From NCBI RefSeq assembly GCF_014648895.1, contig NZ_BMRZ01000003.1:434001-498000 (forward strand): a stretch of 64,000 bases of DNA, in the 5' to 3' direction. The translations under genes and the position numbers were made by a program. Source of the DNA: Streptomyces tanashiensis. Lineage in GTDB: Bacteria > Actinomycetota > Actinomycetes > Streptomycetales > Streptomycetaceae. Below are positions 44,962-54,756 of this stretch, in pieces. The notes under the pieces were generated by a model. The model was not told the DNA's origin and did no database searches. It worked only from the letters and a program-made list of their open reading frames with translations. Numbering within the stretch: the stretch's first letter is position 1; the number at the start of each line of letters is the position of its first letter.

Positions 44962-44975
44962 AGTAACGAGTTCTA
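44962..44975. promoter_or_regulatory. KstR-like operator site, P450 side
   Basis: AGTAACGAGTTCTA fits TnnAACnnGTTnnA at 7 of the 8 fixed positions; only the first base differs. It lies 50 bases upstream of the P450 start. An adjacent perfect inverted repeat CTGATGG-A-CCATCAG (44930-44944) could be a second control element. Confidence 0.5.
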
Positions 44976-45059
44976 CAAGTAGCAAGGGGCGGAGCGGGAA
45001 CTGTTGCGTCCCGGACCCTTGCGTACCGGCGGTAGCAGTCATAAGACTGCACTCAGAAC

Positions 45060-45073
45060 TAGAACGCGTACTA
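45060..45073. promoter_or_regulatory. KstR-like operator site, thiolase side
   Basis: TAGAACGCGTACTA fits TnnAACnnGTTnnA with a single mismatch. It sits within a longer inverted repeat, GAACTAG on the left and CTAGTTC on the right (45056-45077), 64 bases upstream of the thiolase start. Binding by a TetR-type repressor is inferred; no kstR gene is in the window. Confidence 0.55.
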
Positions 45074-45074
45074 G

Positions 45075-47442
<2,368 letters not shown>

Positions 47443-47499
47443 GGGCGGCCTCCGGCGTCGCGGCGGGGCCGTCCGGTGGGGCCCGCCGATGCCGGGAAC

Positions 47500-47526
47500 A
47501 CTAGACGAGACTAGACGACCGGTCTA
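47500..47526. promoter_or_regulatory. Repeats upstream of the nitronate monooxygenase gene
   Basis: ACTAGACGA occurs twice (47500-47508 and 47510-47518) ten bases apart. The second copy leads into TAGACGACCGGTCTA (47512-47526), an imperfect dyad. Such a site upstream of the gene (start 47442) is likely to bind a TetR-type repressor. Confidence 0.4.
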
Positions 47527-47569
47527 CTAAAACGGTGGATGCGGAGAGCCGGCAGTCCTGCGGAAACGC

Positions 47570-47640
47570 CGTGCGACTCGCGGAAACGCCGCAGGCCCCG
47601 CGGAAAACGTCGCAGGCCCCGCGGAAAACGCCGCAGGCCC
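47570..47640. repeat. Tandem CGGAAAACGCCGCAGGCCC repeats
   Basis: Three to four copies of a unit of about 25 bases, GCGGAAAACGCCGCAGGCCCC, fill 47570-47640 upstream of the terminator at 47636. The two parts join, so the repeats contribute one arm of the hairpin. They do not encode a protein. Confidence 0.6.
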
Positions 47641-47669
47641 CGCCCCTCCGTGAGGAGGGCGGGGCCTTG
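47636..47669 (-). terminator. Terminator downstream of the transglycosylase gene
   Basis: GGCCCCGCCCCTCC (47636-47649) pairs, with one bulge, with GGAGGGCGGGGCC (47654-47666) around a GTGA loop. It is 30 bases beyond the leftward stop of the transglycosylase-like gene. Confidence 0.75.
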
Positions 47670-47697
47670 CGGATGCGCGATGCGGCAGTGGTGCTTC

Positions 47698-48099
47698 TTA
47701 GTACCAGCCGTTGGCCTGCCAGAACGCCCAGGCGGCGTTCGGGGAGCCGTAGCGCTCGTTCATGTAGTTGAGGCCCCACTTGATCTGGGTGGCCGGGTTG
47801 GTCTTCCAGTCGGAACCGGCCGAGGCCATCTTCGACGCCGGCAGGGCCTGGACCAGGCCGTAGGCGCCGCTGGAGGAGTTGGTCGCGGTGTGGTTCCAGT
47901 GCGACTCGTGCTCGACGATCTTGCTGAAGGACGCGTACTGCGAGGCAGGGACGATCTGACGAGCGAGATCCTGCGGGCTGGAGGCCGAGGCCGAGCCCGT
48001 CGTGCCCAGCACCGCACCCGACGCACCCAGCAGCACGGCTGCGGAAGCGGCGATCTTCTTGTTGCGGGCAGAGACACGAGTGGTGAGCGAGCGGATCAA
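47698..48099 (-). CDS. Secreted transglycosylase-like (SLT-fold) protein
   Basis: The 133-residue protein has a signal peptide (AASAAVLLGASGAVLGTTG, cleaved after ASAS) and a short lysozyme-like domain: SKIVEHESHWNHTATNSSSG (catalytic Glu in VEHES), AYGLVQALPASKMASAG and ATQIKWGLNYMNERYGSP. It probably cleaves peptidoglycan, as resuscitation-type SLT proteins do. The likely start codon is TTG at 48099. The 285 bases upstream hold its promoter, and no riboswitch was recognised there. Confidence 0.9.
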   Translation of the reverse strand: MIRSLTTRVSARNKKIAASAAVLLGASGAVLGTTGSASASSPQDLARQIVPASQYASFSKIVEHESHWNHTATNSSSGAYGLVQALPASKMASAGSDWKTNPATQIKWGLNYMNERYGSPNAAWAFWQANGWY

Positions 48100-48384
48100 G
48101 GTTTTGACCTAACGTCGGGAACAAGGGCCGCGCCAGGCGTTTTCGGCAAGCCGGAACCAGAGCCCGGGAGACCCGGAAACTGGGGGAACCGGCCGACCGT
48201 GGCGCTGCGATGAGCACCGGCTGCCTGGCGACGTCCACCAGACAAGCAGGGCTCGAACGCCGATGCAACGACCCCCTGTACGAGGAAGGTTCGGACCCGG
48301 GGGGCCTTGGAGGGGGAGCCGCTGTGCGGCGTTTCCGCAGGTCATGCGGGAGTGTGGGGTGATTTGGCCTGGTCTGCCGGTCTA

Positions 48385-49251
48385 CTACTCCGCCTCGTAC
48401 GTGACGTAGGTCCTATGAGGCGCCTCACCCCGGGAGGGCCCTTCCGGGGCCTCGAATGTGACCTGGGCCTCGAAGTTCGCCCGCCGCGTGGCCCGCCGGA
48501 GCGCCCTCAGGAGCGCGCCGCCGACGGTCACGGTCAGGACGACGGTGAGGGCGGCGCGGCCGAGGTCCCAGCCGAGGGAGGTGGCGAGCACATAGGCGAG
48601 GAAACGGACCAGGTTCTCGTGGACCGGCGCACCCGGCTCGAAGGAGATCCCGCTGCTCAGGCCCTGGAGCAGGACCCAGCCCTGCAGATTCATGACCGTG
48701 CCGTACGCGAACGCCGCCACGAATCCGTACGCGGACAGCATCAGCAGCTCGGCCCGCCCCCGCAGCCGGTCGGGGCCCGGCAGCAGCCCCGCGCCCATCG
48801 TGAACCAGCCCATCGACAGCATCTGGAACGGCATCCACGGGCCCACACCGCCCGTGAGCAGCGCCGACGCGAACATCGTCACCGAGCCCAGGACGAAGCC
48901 GAAGCCCGGCCCCAGGACCCGGCCGCTCAGCACCATCAGGAAGAACATCGGCTCCAGACCGGCCGTCCCCGCCCCCAGCGGGCGCAGCGCCGCGCCCACC
49001 GCGGCCAGCACGCCCAGCATCGCCACCGCCTTCGCGTCCATCCCGCAGTCCGCGATCGTCGCCACCACCACCGCCACCAGGAGCGGCAGCAGCGCGGCGA
49101 ACAACCACGGCGCGTCCCCGGCGTGCGAGGTGACGGCGGAGCCGGCGTCCGCGAAGAGGGGCCAGCAGAAGGCGAGGAGCCCGACGAGGGAGACGAGGAC
49201 CAGCGCCGCGACCGAGCGGGGGCCCAGGCGGACCGGGCGGGCCGCCCTCAC
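48385..49251 (-). CDS. ECF transporter substrate-binding subunit (EcfS)
   Basis: The 288-residue membrane protein has six or so helices, with the family patterns ADAGSAVTSHAGDAPWLFA, FFLMVLSGRVLGPGFGFVLG (helix 3 typical of S components) and WMPFQMLSMGWFTMGAGLLP. It is the last gene of an operon with EcfA and EcfT. It is placed behind a cobalamin riboswitch, so B12 or a corrinoid precursor is the likely ligand. The GTG at 49251 overlaps the EcfA stop by four bases. The C-terminus is an extra charged tail. Confidence 0.87.
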   Translation of the reverse strand: MRAARPVRLGPRSVAALVLVSLVGLLAFCWPLFADAGSAVTSHAGDAPWLFAALLPLLVAVVVATIADCGMDAKAVAMLGVLAAVGAALRPLGAGTAGLEPMFFLMVLSGRVLGPGFGFVLGSVTMFASALLTGGVGPWMPFQMLSMGWFTMGAGLLPGPDRLRGRAELLMLSAYGFVAAFAYGTVMNLQGWVLLQGLSSGISFEPGAPVHENLVRFLAYVLATSLGWDLGRAALTVVLTVTVGGALLRALRRATRRANFEAQVTFEAPEGPSRGEAPHRTYVTYEAE

Positions 49252-50942
49252 AGGGCCGCCTCCACCTGTTCGACCGTGAGCCACGGCTGCGGGGCCAGGA
49301 TCTTCGCCACCTGCGGCGAGAACGCGGGCGAGGACACCACGACCTCGGCCGTCGGGCCGTCCGCGACGACCTCGCCGTCCGCGATGATCACGACCCGGTG
49401 CGCCAGCTCCGCCGCCAGCTCCACATCGTGCGTGGCCAGCACGATCGCGTGACCGTCCGCCGCGAGCGTCCGCAGATGCGCGACCAGCCGCGACTTCGCC
49501 GCGTAGTCCAGGCCGCGGGTCGGCTCGTCGAGCAGCAGCAGCGGGGGGCGGCCGGTCAGTACGACGGCCAGCGCGAGCGCCAGCCGCTGGCCCTCCGACA
49601 GGTCACGGGGGTGCGTGTCGTCCGCCACCCCCGGCAGCAGCTCCTCCACCAGCGCCCGGCAGGTCCCGGGCGTCGCGCCCGCGTCCGCGTCGGCCGCCGC
49701 GCACTCGGCGGCGACGGTGTCCGCGTACAGCAGGTCCCGCGGCTCCTGCGGCACCAGGCCGACCTGGCGGATCAGCTCGCGGGGCGCGGTGCTGTGCGGG
49801 GCGAGACCGGCGATCCGGACGGTGCCGGCCGTCGGTTCGATCATGCCCACGAGGGTGGAGAGCAGGGTGGACTTCCCGGCGCCGTTCCGCCCCATGAGCG
49901 CGACGGTCTCGCCGGGGGCGACCTGGAGGTCGACGCGGCGGAGGGCTTCTACGCGGCCGCGACGGACACCGAGGGCGGTGACGTTCGCGAGGGGGGTGGT
50001 GGGGGTGGTGGGTGCGGTGGGTCGGGTGCGGCGGCGTAGGAAGAGGGAGAGTCCCCTGTCCCGCCCCTTCCCGAAACCGGGTGCTCCGCCCCCGGACCCC
50101 CGCGCCTCGAACGCCGGCGGGGCTGGATTCGGGAACCGGCCCTCCAGGTGCGCCTTCAGCTCACCCGCCCGCCGCCGTGCGTCCCGCACCGTCAGGGGCA
50201 GCGGGTCCCAGCCCGCCAGCCGGCCCAGGGCCACCACCGGGGGATGCACCGGTGAGACGGACATGATCTCGGCCGGGGGGCCCATCACCGCGTCCGGCAG
50301 GAGGAGGACCTGGTCCGCGTACTGCACCACCCGCTCCAGGCGGTGCTCCGCCAGGAGGACCGTCGTGCCCAGGTCGTGGACCAGGCGCTGGAGCACCGCG
50401 AGGACGTCCTCCGCCGCCGACGGGTCGAGCGCCGAGGTCGGCTCGTCCAGGACGAGGACCTTGGGGTGCGGGGTCAGGACGGAGCCGATCGCGACGCGCT
50501 GGCGCTGGCCGCCGGAGAGCGTGGCGATCGGGCGGTCGCGGAGTTCGGCGAGGCCCAGGAGGTCGAGGGTCTCCTCGACGCGGCGCCGCATGACGCCGGG
50601 CGCGAGCCCCAGGGACTCCATGCCGTACGCGAGCTCGTCCTCGACCGTGTCGGTGACGAAGTGCGCGGACGGGTCCTGGCCCACCGTGCCCACCAGGTCC
50701 GCGAGCTCGCGCGGCGGATGCGTGCGGGTGTCGCGGCCGTCGACCGTCACCCGGCCGGTCAGCGTGCCGCCCGTGAAGTGCGGGACGAGGCCCGAGACCG
50801 CGCCGAGGAGGGTCGATTTGCCGACACCCGAGGGGCCCACGAGGAGCACCAGCTCGCCCTCGGGGACCGTGAGGTTCACGTTCCGCAGGGTCGGCTCGGC
50901 GTCCTCCTCGTACCTCACGGAGACGTTCTCGAAGCGGATCAC
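49248..50942 (-). CDS. EcfA with two fused ATPase domains
   Basis: The 564-residue protein contains two ABC ATPase domains joined by a low-complexity linker (RRRTRPTAPTTPTTP, about 325). First domain: Walker A LVGPSGVGKSTLL (35-47), signature LSGGQRQRVAIG, Walker B LVLDEPTSALDP. Second: Walker A MGRNGAGKSTLL, signature LSEGQRLALALA, Walker B LLLLDEPTRGLDY. It powers the ECF transporter. The GTG start at 50942 overlaps the EcfT stop and is preceded by AAGGAG. Confidence 0.94.
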   Translation of the reverse strand: MIRFENVSVRYEEDAEPTLRNVNLTVPEGELVLLVGPSGVGKSTLLGAVSGLVPHFTGGTLTGRVTVDGRDTRTHPPRELADLVGTVGQDPSAHFVTDTVEDELAYGMESLGLAPGVMRRRVEETLDLLGLAELRDRPIATLSGGQRQRVAIGSVLTPHPKVLVLDEPTSALDPSAAEDVLAVLQRLVHDLGTTVLLAEHRLERVVQYADQVLLLPDAVMGPPAEIMSVSPVHPPVVALGRLAGWDPLPLTVRDARRRAGELKAHLEGRFPNPAPPAFEARGSGGGAPGFGKGRDRGLSLFLRRRTRPTAPTTPTTPLANVTALGVRRGRVEALRRVDLQVAPGETVALMGRNGAGKSTLLSTLVGMIEPTAGTVRIAGLAPHSTAPRELIRQVGLVPQEPRDLLYADTVAAECAAADADAGATPGTCRALVEELLPGVADDTHPRDLSEGQRLALALAVVLTGRPPLLLLDEPTRGLDYAAKSRLVAHLRTLAADGHAIVLATHDVELAAELAHRVVIIADGEVVADGPTAEVVVSSPAFSPQVAKILAPQPWLTVEQVEAAL

Positions 50943-52483
50943 ACCATCTCCTTGGGTTTCGGCGCCACGAACGCCGGGACGAGGCCCACCAGGACCGACA
51001 GTGCCGGCCACAGCGGCAGCTCCGGCGCCTCCAGCGGGACGACCCCGGGGTGCAGGGCCTCCGGGGCGTAGGCGTTCGCCCAGATCATCAGGACCGCGAC
51101 CGCCACCCCGGAGCCCGCGACCAGGCAGGCCCGCGCACCCCAGTGGTCGGGCCGGTAGCGCGTACGGACGGTCCGGCGCCCGCCGAGCCGGAGCCCGGCC
51201 ATCGCGGCCAGCAGCCCGGCGCCGAGCAGCGGAAGCCCGTACCCCGCGCCTTCCGCCGCCAGCAGCCCGTACGAGCCGGCGGCCACGCCGAGGAGCCCGC
51301 CCAGGGTCAGGACGTTCGTGGTGCGCCGTACCGATGCCGGGACCCGGGCCGTCCGCCCGTAGCCCCGCGCGTCCATCGAGGCCGCCACCGCGATCGACCG
51401 CTCCAGCGCTCCCTCCAGGACCGGCAGGCCGATCTGGAGCACCGCCCGCACCCCTCCGGTGGGCCGGCCCCGCAGCCTGCGGGCGGTCCGCAGCCGGACC
51501 ACGTCGGCGACCATGTTCGGCGCGAAGGTCATCGCCACGACGACGGCGACCCCCACCTCGTACAGCGCCCCCGGCAGCGACTTCAGCAGCCGCGCCGGGT
51601 TGGCGAGGGCGTTCGCGGCGCCCACGCAGATCAGCAGGGTCGCCAGCTTGGCGCCGTCGTACAGCGCGAACACCAGCTGCTCGGCCGTCACCCGGCCCCC
51701 GATCCGTACCCCCTGCGCCCAGTCGGGCAGCGGCACCTCGGGGAGGGTGAACAGCTCGTGCTCACCGGGGATGGGGGAGCCGAGGAGAAGGGAGAAGACG
51801 ACCCGCAGCGCGACGACGAACAGGCCCAGCTTCACGAAAGCGCCGTACGAGCGGGCCCAGGGCGCGTCCGTACGCCGGGCCGCCACCACGTAGCCCGCCA
51901 CCCCGACGAGCAGTCCGAGCAGCAGCGGGTTGGTCGTGCGGGAGGCGGCGACGGCCAGGCCGAGCGCCCACAGCCACCACGCGCCCGCGTGGAGGGCGTT
52001 GGCCCGGCTCGCCTCGGGGGCCGCGAACAGGCCACGGGCCGAGGACGCGAACATGCCACGGCGTCGCGAGGACGTGACCGTGCCGCCGGCCGAGGCCGAG
52101 GCCACGTCGGGGGTCGGGGTCGTGCCGCCGGCCGAGGCTGTGCCTCCGGCCGTGGCTGTGCCTCCAGTCGAGGCCGAGGCTGAGGCTGAGGACATGGCCG
52201 TTCCTCCGGCCTTGGTCGTGCTCTCGGCCGTGGCCGTTCCTTCGGCCTTGGTCGTGCTCTCGGCCGTGGCCGTTCCTCCGGCCTTGGTCGTGCTCCCGGT
52301 TGCGGCCGTTCCTCCGGCCGAGGCCGAGGCCGAGGACATGGCCGTGGCCCCGGTTGCGGCCGCCGTGCCCCCGGCCGGGGCCGTGCTCCCGGTTGCGGCC
52401 GTGCCTCGGCCCCCCGTGGCCGTGCCTCCGGTCGAGGTCGTTCCTCGGTCCGAGGCCGGGTGTTCGCTGCGGGCCGTGCTCAT
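50939..52483 (-). CDS. EcfT transmembrane coupling protein with long repetitive N-terminus
   Basis: The 514-residue protein has a CbiQ/EcfT membrane core from about residue 160: WWLWALGLAVAASRTTNPLL, four to five helices, and the coupling helices with ARRLRGRPTGGVRAVLQIGL and SMDARGYGRTARVPAS (the ARG-containing motif that docks on the ATPases). The first 150 residues are an Ala/Gly/Thr/Ser-rich tract with repeats of GGTATAESTTKA and GGTAMSSASAS, unlike normal EcfT. The ATG at 52483 overlaps the preceding gene's stop. Confidence 0.88.
   Translation of the reverse strand: MSTARSEHPASDRGTTSTGGTATGGRGTAATGSTAPAGGTAAATGATAMSSASASAGGTAATGSTTKAGGTATAESTTKAEGTATAESTTKAGGTAMSSASASASTGGTATAGGTASAGGTTPTPDVASASAGGTVTSSRRRGMFASSARGLFAAPEASRANALHAGAWWLWALGLAVAASRTTNPLLLGLLVGVAGYVVAARRTDAPWARSYGAFVKLGLFVVALRVVFSLLLGSPIPGEHELFTLPEVPLPDWAQGVRIGGRVTAEQLVFALYDGAKLATLLICVGAANALANPARLLKSLPGALYEVGVAVVVAMTFAPNMVADVVRLRTARRLRGRPTGGVRAVLQIGLPVLEGALERSIAVAASMDARGYGRTARVPASVRRTTNVLTLGGLLGVAAGSYGLLAAEGAGYGLPLLGAGLLAAMAGLRLGGRRTVRTRYRPDHWGARACLVAGSGVAVAVLMIWANAYAPEALHPGVVPLEAPELPLWPALSVLVGLVPAFVAPKPKEMV
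52080..52440. repeat. In-frame tandem repeats inside the ecfT gene
   Basis: The DNA for the N-terminal extension contains repeated units. The 48-base unit GGCCGTTCCT-CCGGCCTTGG-TCGTGCTCTC recurs three times between about 52195 and 52295. Related shorter blocks (GTGCCTCCGGCC, GAGGCCGAGGCCGAGGAC) occur on both sides. All changes keep the frame, so the extension is translated but expands by slippage or recombination. Confidence 0.7.
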
Positions 52484-53157
52484 CGGCGCCGGCGGGCCTT
52501 CCAGATCGCCGCCCCGCCGAGGGCCAGCACGGCCGCCCCGCCGGCCAGCACGCCGACGGACGGGCCGCCGCCGTCGGATTCCCGCGCCGCCGTCGGCGCC
52601 GGAGTCTTCTTCCCTCCGGCGTCTCCCGCGTTCCCGCCCGCCTCGACCGGTTCGCCGCAGCCCCGCGCCGGGTAGCCCGCGATCCCGCACAGCATGGCCG
52701 CGCTGTCGTACCGCAGCGGCTTCGCGACCGCGGCCAGCGCCTCCGCGCCCGTCGCGTCCTCGCGGACCTCCGCGCAGCCGACCTTGATCAGCTTCTCCGG
52801 AGGGGTCTCCCCGGTCGGCGCGTCCACGGGGCCGCCGAAGTCGACGACGACCGCGATGCGCTTGGTGCCGTCCTTCTTCTCCACGCCCCCGCAGATCCCC
52901 CGGAAGTCGGGGGCGACGGAGGGCTGGGAGGTGTCACCGGTGCCGTTGCTGATCGCGAAGCGGAAGCCGAGGGCGTCGCCGTCGGCGGGCCGGGCGGTCG
53001 CCGGGCCCTGCGTGGCGTACGCCCAGGGCTTCCCGCCGTCGCTCTCCCAGAACGACCAGTAGCGGTAGGCGGCCGCCTGCGCCGGGGCCGCCGCGACGCC
53101 GGTCAGGGTGAGCAGCACCCCGGCCGTCACCCCCGCGGCCCGCATCCGTCCGATCAC
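52480..53157 (-). CDS. Membrane-anchored surface protein of the B12 operon
   Basis: The 225-residue protein has a signal peptide (about 5-29, MRAAGVTAGVLLTLTGVAAA) and a soluble domain with four or more Cys (YRYWSFWESDGGKPWAYAT, FRGICGGVEKK, KVGCAEVRED). It ends in one membrane helix and RRRR (VGVLAGGAAVLALGGAAIWK). The GTG at 53157 overlaps the previous stop by four bases; an ATG at 53145 is possible. It lies between the alpha/alpha-barrel protein and EcfT, so a role in B12 capture is inferred. No family was recognised. Confidence 0.83.
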   Translation of the reverse strand: MIGRMRAAGVTAGVLLTLTGVAAAPAQAAAYRYWSFWESDGGKPWAYATQGPATARPADGDALGFRFAISNGTGDTSQPSVAPDFRGICGGVEKKDGTKRIAVVVDFGGPVDAPTGETPPEKLIKVGCAEVREDATGAEALAAVAKPLRYDSAAMLCGIAGYPARGCGEPVEAGGNAGDAGGKKTPAPTAARESDGGGPSVGVLAGGAAVLALGGAAIWKARRRR

Positions 53158-54404
53158 TTCTTGCGGCCGCTCACGAGGAAGCCGATGCCGACGCCGACGA
53201 CCGTGCCGATGCCGATGATCCACCAGATGTCGAAACCGGAGTCCTCGTCGTCGCTGGTGGAGGAGGCGGAGGTGTCCGGGGCCTTGGGCGCCGGGCCGGT
53301 GGCGTTGAGCTGCTCGACCAGGTCCGCCGTGCCGAACTCGCGCGGATCGGTCTCCGTCGCCCGGGCCGCGAGGATCAGCTGCGCGTAGGCGGCCGGACCG
53401 CCCTCCTTCGCCCAGGCGGCGGAGTTCTTCTCCAGCCACGTCAGGGCCGGCTCGGCCTGCTTCGTGGCGCCGGAGGCGGCGAGTGCGACGACGGCGTCGG
53501 CGGTGTTGCCGACGTCGGGCTGCTCGGTGGTGTCGGTGGCGCCCGGCATCGGCGGGAGCATGAGGTGGCCGGTCTTCGCGAGGGCCTTCGCCAGGTAGGA
53601 GGCGCCGTTCAGCGCGGCCCGCTCGACGGTCGGCTTCGACAGGTCGGCGCAGGCCGGCGGCTGGTCGGGGGAGGCCTTGGTGGCGACGACGCTCTTGCCG
53701 AGCCCGGCGAGGGTGGCCGCCGCGGTGGCGTCGGCGTTCGCGAGGAGCTTGCCGGTCTTGTCCGGCTGGTACGCGAAGGCCCCGGCGCCGTCCTTGTCCG
53801 AGCAGGGCAGCGCGAAGGTGAGGAGCGCGTCGTACGGGGTACGGCCCTCGGCGGAGGTGAACGAACCGGGCCGCACGCCGATCGCGGCGAGCGCGCCGAC
53901 GACGACCGAGGTGGAGTTGGCGTCGCTCGCGCCGCCGGCGCTGTAGCCCCAGCCGCCGTCCTTGTTCTGCACGGTCCGCAGCCAGCCGGAGCCGGCCTTG
54001 ACGGCCTTGTCGATCGTCTCGGGGGCGGCGGCCTGGCGGCGCACGGAGCGGAGCGCCTGGACGGCGACGGCGGTGGCGTTCGTGTCCCGCATCGTCTTCG
54101 CGTCGCAGGGCTTCGACACGTCCGCGCGGTACGAGGCGAACGAACCGTCGGCGCACTGCTGGCCCAGGAGCCAGTCCACGGACTGGTCGGCCGGCTGGTA
54201 GCCGGTGCTGCGCTGGGCGAGGAAGGCGAGCGACTGGCGCCAGACACCGTCGTACGTCGGGTCCTTCGTGCCGTACAGGCCTGCCGGGAGGGTGCCGGTC
54301 GAGGGGGTCGGGGACGGCGCGGCGGCGGCCGGAACGGCGGCTGCGGTGCCGAGCACGACTGCGGCGGCGGCGAGCGCGGCTGCGCCGCGGCGGACGGTGT
54401 TCAT
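53154..54404 (-). CDS. Secreted alpha/alpha-barrel (prenyltransferase-repeat) protein, transcobalamin-like
   Basis: The 416-residue protein has a signal peptide, then an alpha/alpha-toroid of squalene-cyclase/prenyltransferase repeats (SVDWLLGQQCADGSFASYRA, GSGWLRTVQNKDGGWGYSAG, NTADAVVALAASGATKQAEP). A Ser/Thr/Asp linker and a C-terminal membrane helix (IWWIIGIGTVVGVGIGFLVS) with GRKK complete it. It lacks catalytic prenyltransferase features. The fold is shared with intrinsic factor and transcobalamin. Being the first gene behind a cobalamin riboswitch, it likely binds B12 outside the membrane. Confidence 0.9.
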   Translation of the reverse strand: MNTVRRGAAALAAAAVVLGTAAAVPAAAAPSPTPSTGTLPAGLYGTKDPTYDGVWRQSLAFLAQRSTGYQPADQSVDWLLGQQCADGSFASYRADVSKPCDAKTMRDTNATAVAVQALRSVRRQAAAPETIDKAVKAGSGWLRTVQNKDGGWGYSAGGASDANSTSVVVGALAAIGVRPGSFTSAEGRTPYDALLTFALPCSDKDGAGAFAYQPDKTGKLLANADATAAATLAGLGKSVVATKASPDQPPACADLSKPTVERAALNGASYLAKALAKTGHLMLPPMPGATDTTEQPDVGNTADAVVALAASGATKQAEPALTWLEKNSAAWAKEGGPAAYAQLILAARATETDPREFGTADLVEQLNATGPAPKAPDTSASSTSDDEDSGFDIWWIIGIGTVVGVGIGFLVSGRKK

Positions 54405-54424
54405 GGGGCCCTCTCCTGCGGCCG

Positions 54425-54597
54425 GGCACCGGCACGCCTCAGGGGCACCAGGCTCCGGCTCCGTATTCCTCGACGGTGCCGGCGGTCATGTCCCGCGCGG
54501 GGCATTCCGACTCACCGCTCCCAGGGGTGCGGTTCACGGTTGCGGGTCAGTGCCGGATTCGCACCGGCTTCCCCCCGTACGGGCATGATGACGACCC
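54425..54597 (-). promoter_or_regulatory. Cobalamin (B12) riboswitch
   Basis: On the leftward strand the leader contains the diagnostic core GAAGCCGGTGCGAATCCGGC, then CACTGACCCGCAACCGTGAA and a late B12-box-like element GAGCCGGAGCCTGGTGCC. These are the conserved parts of the AdoCbl riboswitch class. It lies directly before the alpha/alpha-barrel gene (start 54404), so B12 availability should switch off the whole operon. The boundaries given are approximate. Confidence 0.93.
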
Positions 54598-54756
54598 GCT
54601 CACTCTACCGGCCCGTACGCCCGTGGCCCCGGGGGTGCGAGGCGCCTCACACCGGGGTGGGAACAGGTCTGGAGACAGGGTCCCGGGGAACTGATCACTG
54701 TGCCATGCTGACGCCGCCACGACAGCATGACGACGGCGTCTTCACGGGGGTGCGGA

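Noticed and set aside
48100..48384. Possible c-di-AMP riboswitch upstream of the transglycosylase-like gene
   Set aside because: Such switches precede several wall-hydrolase genes of Streptomyces, but the conserved core could not be found on the proper strand here; the similar GGGGGAACC word lies on the wrong strand.
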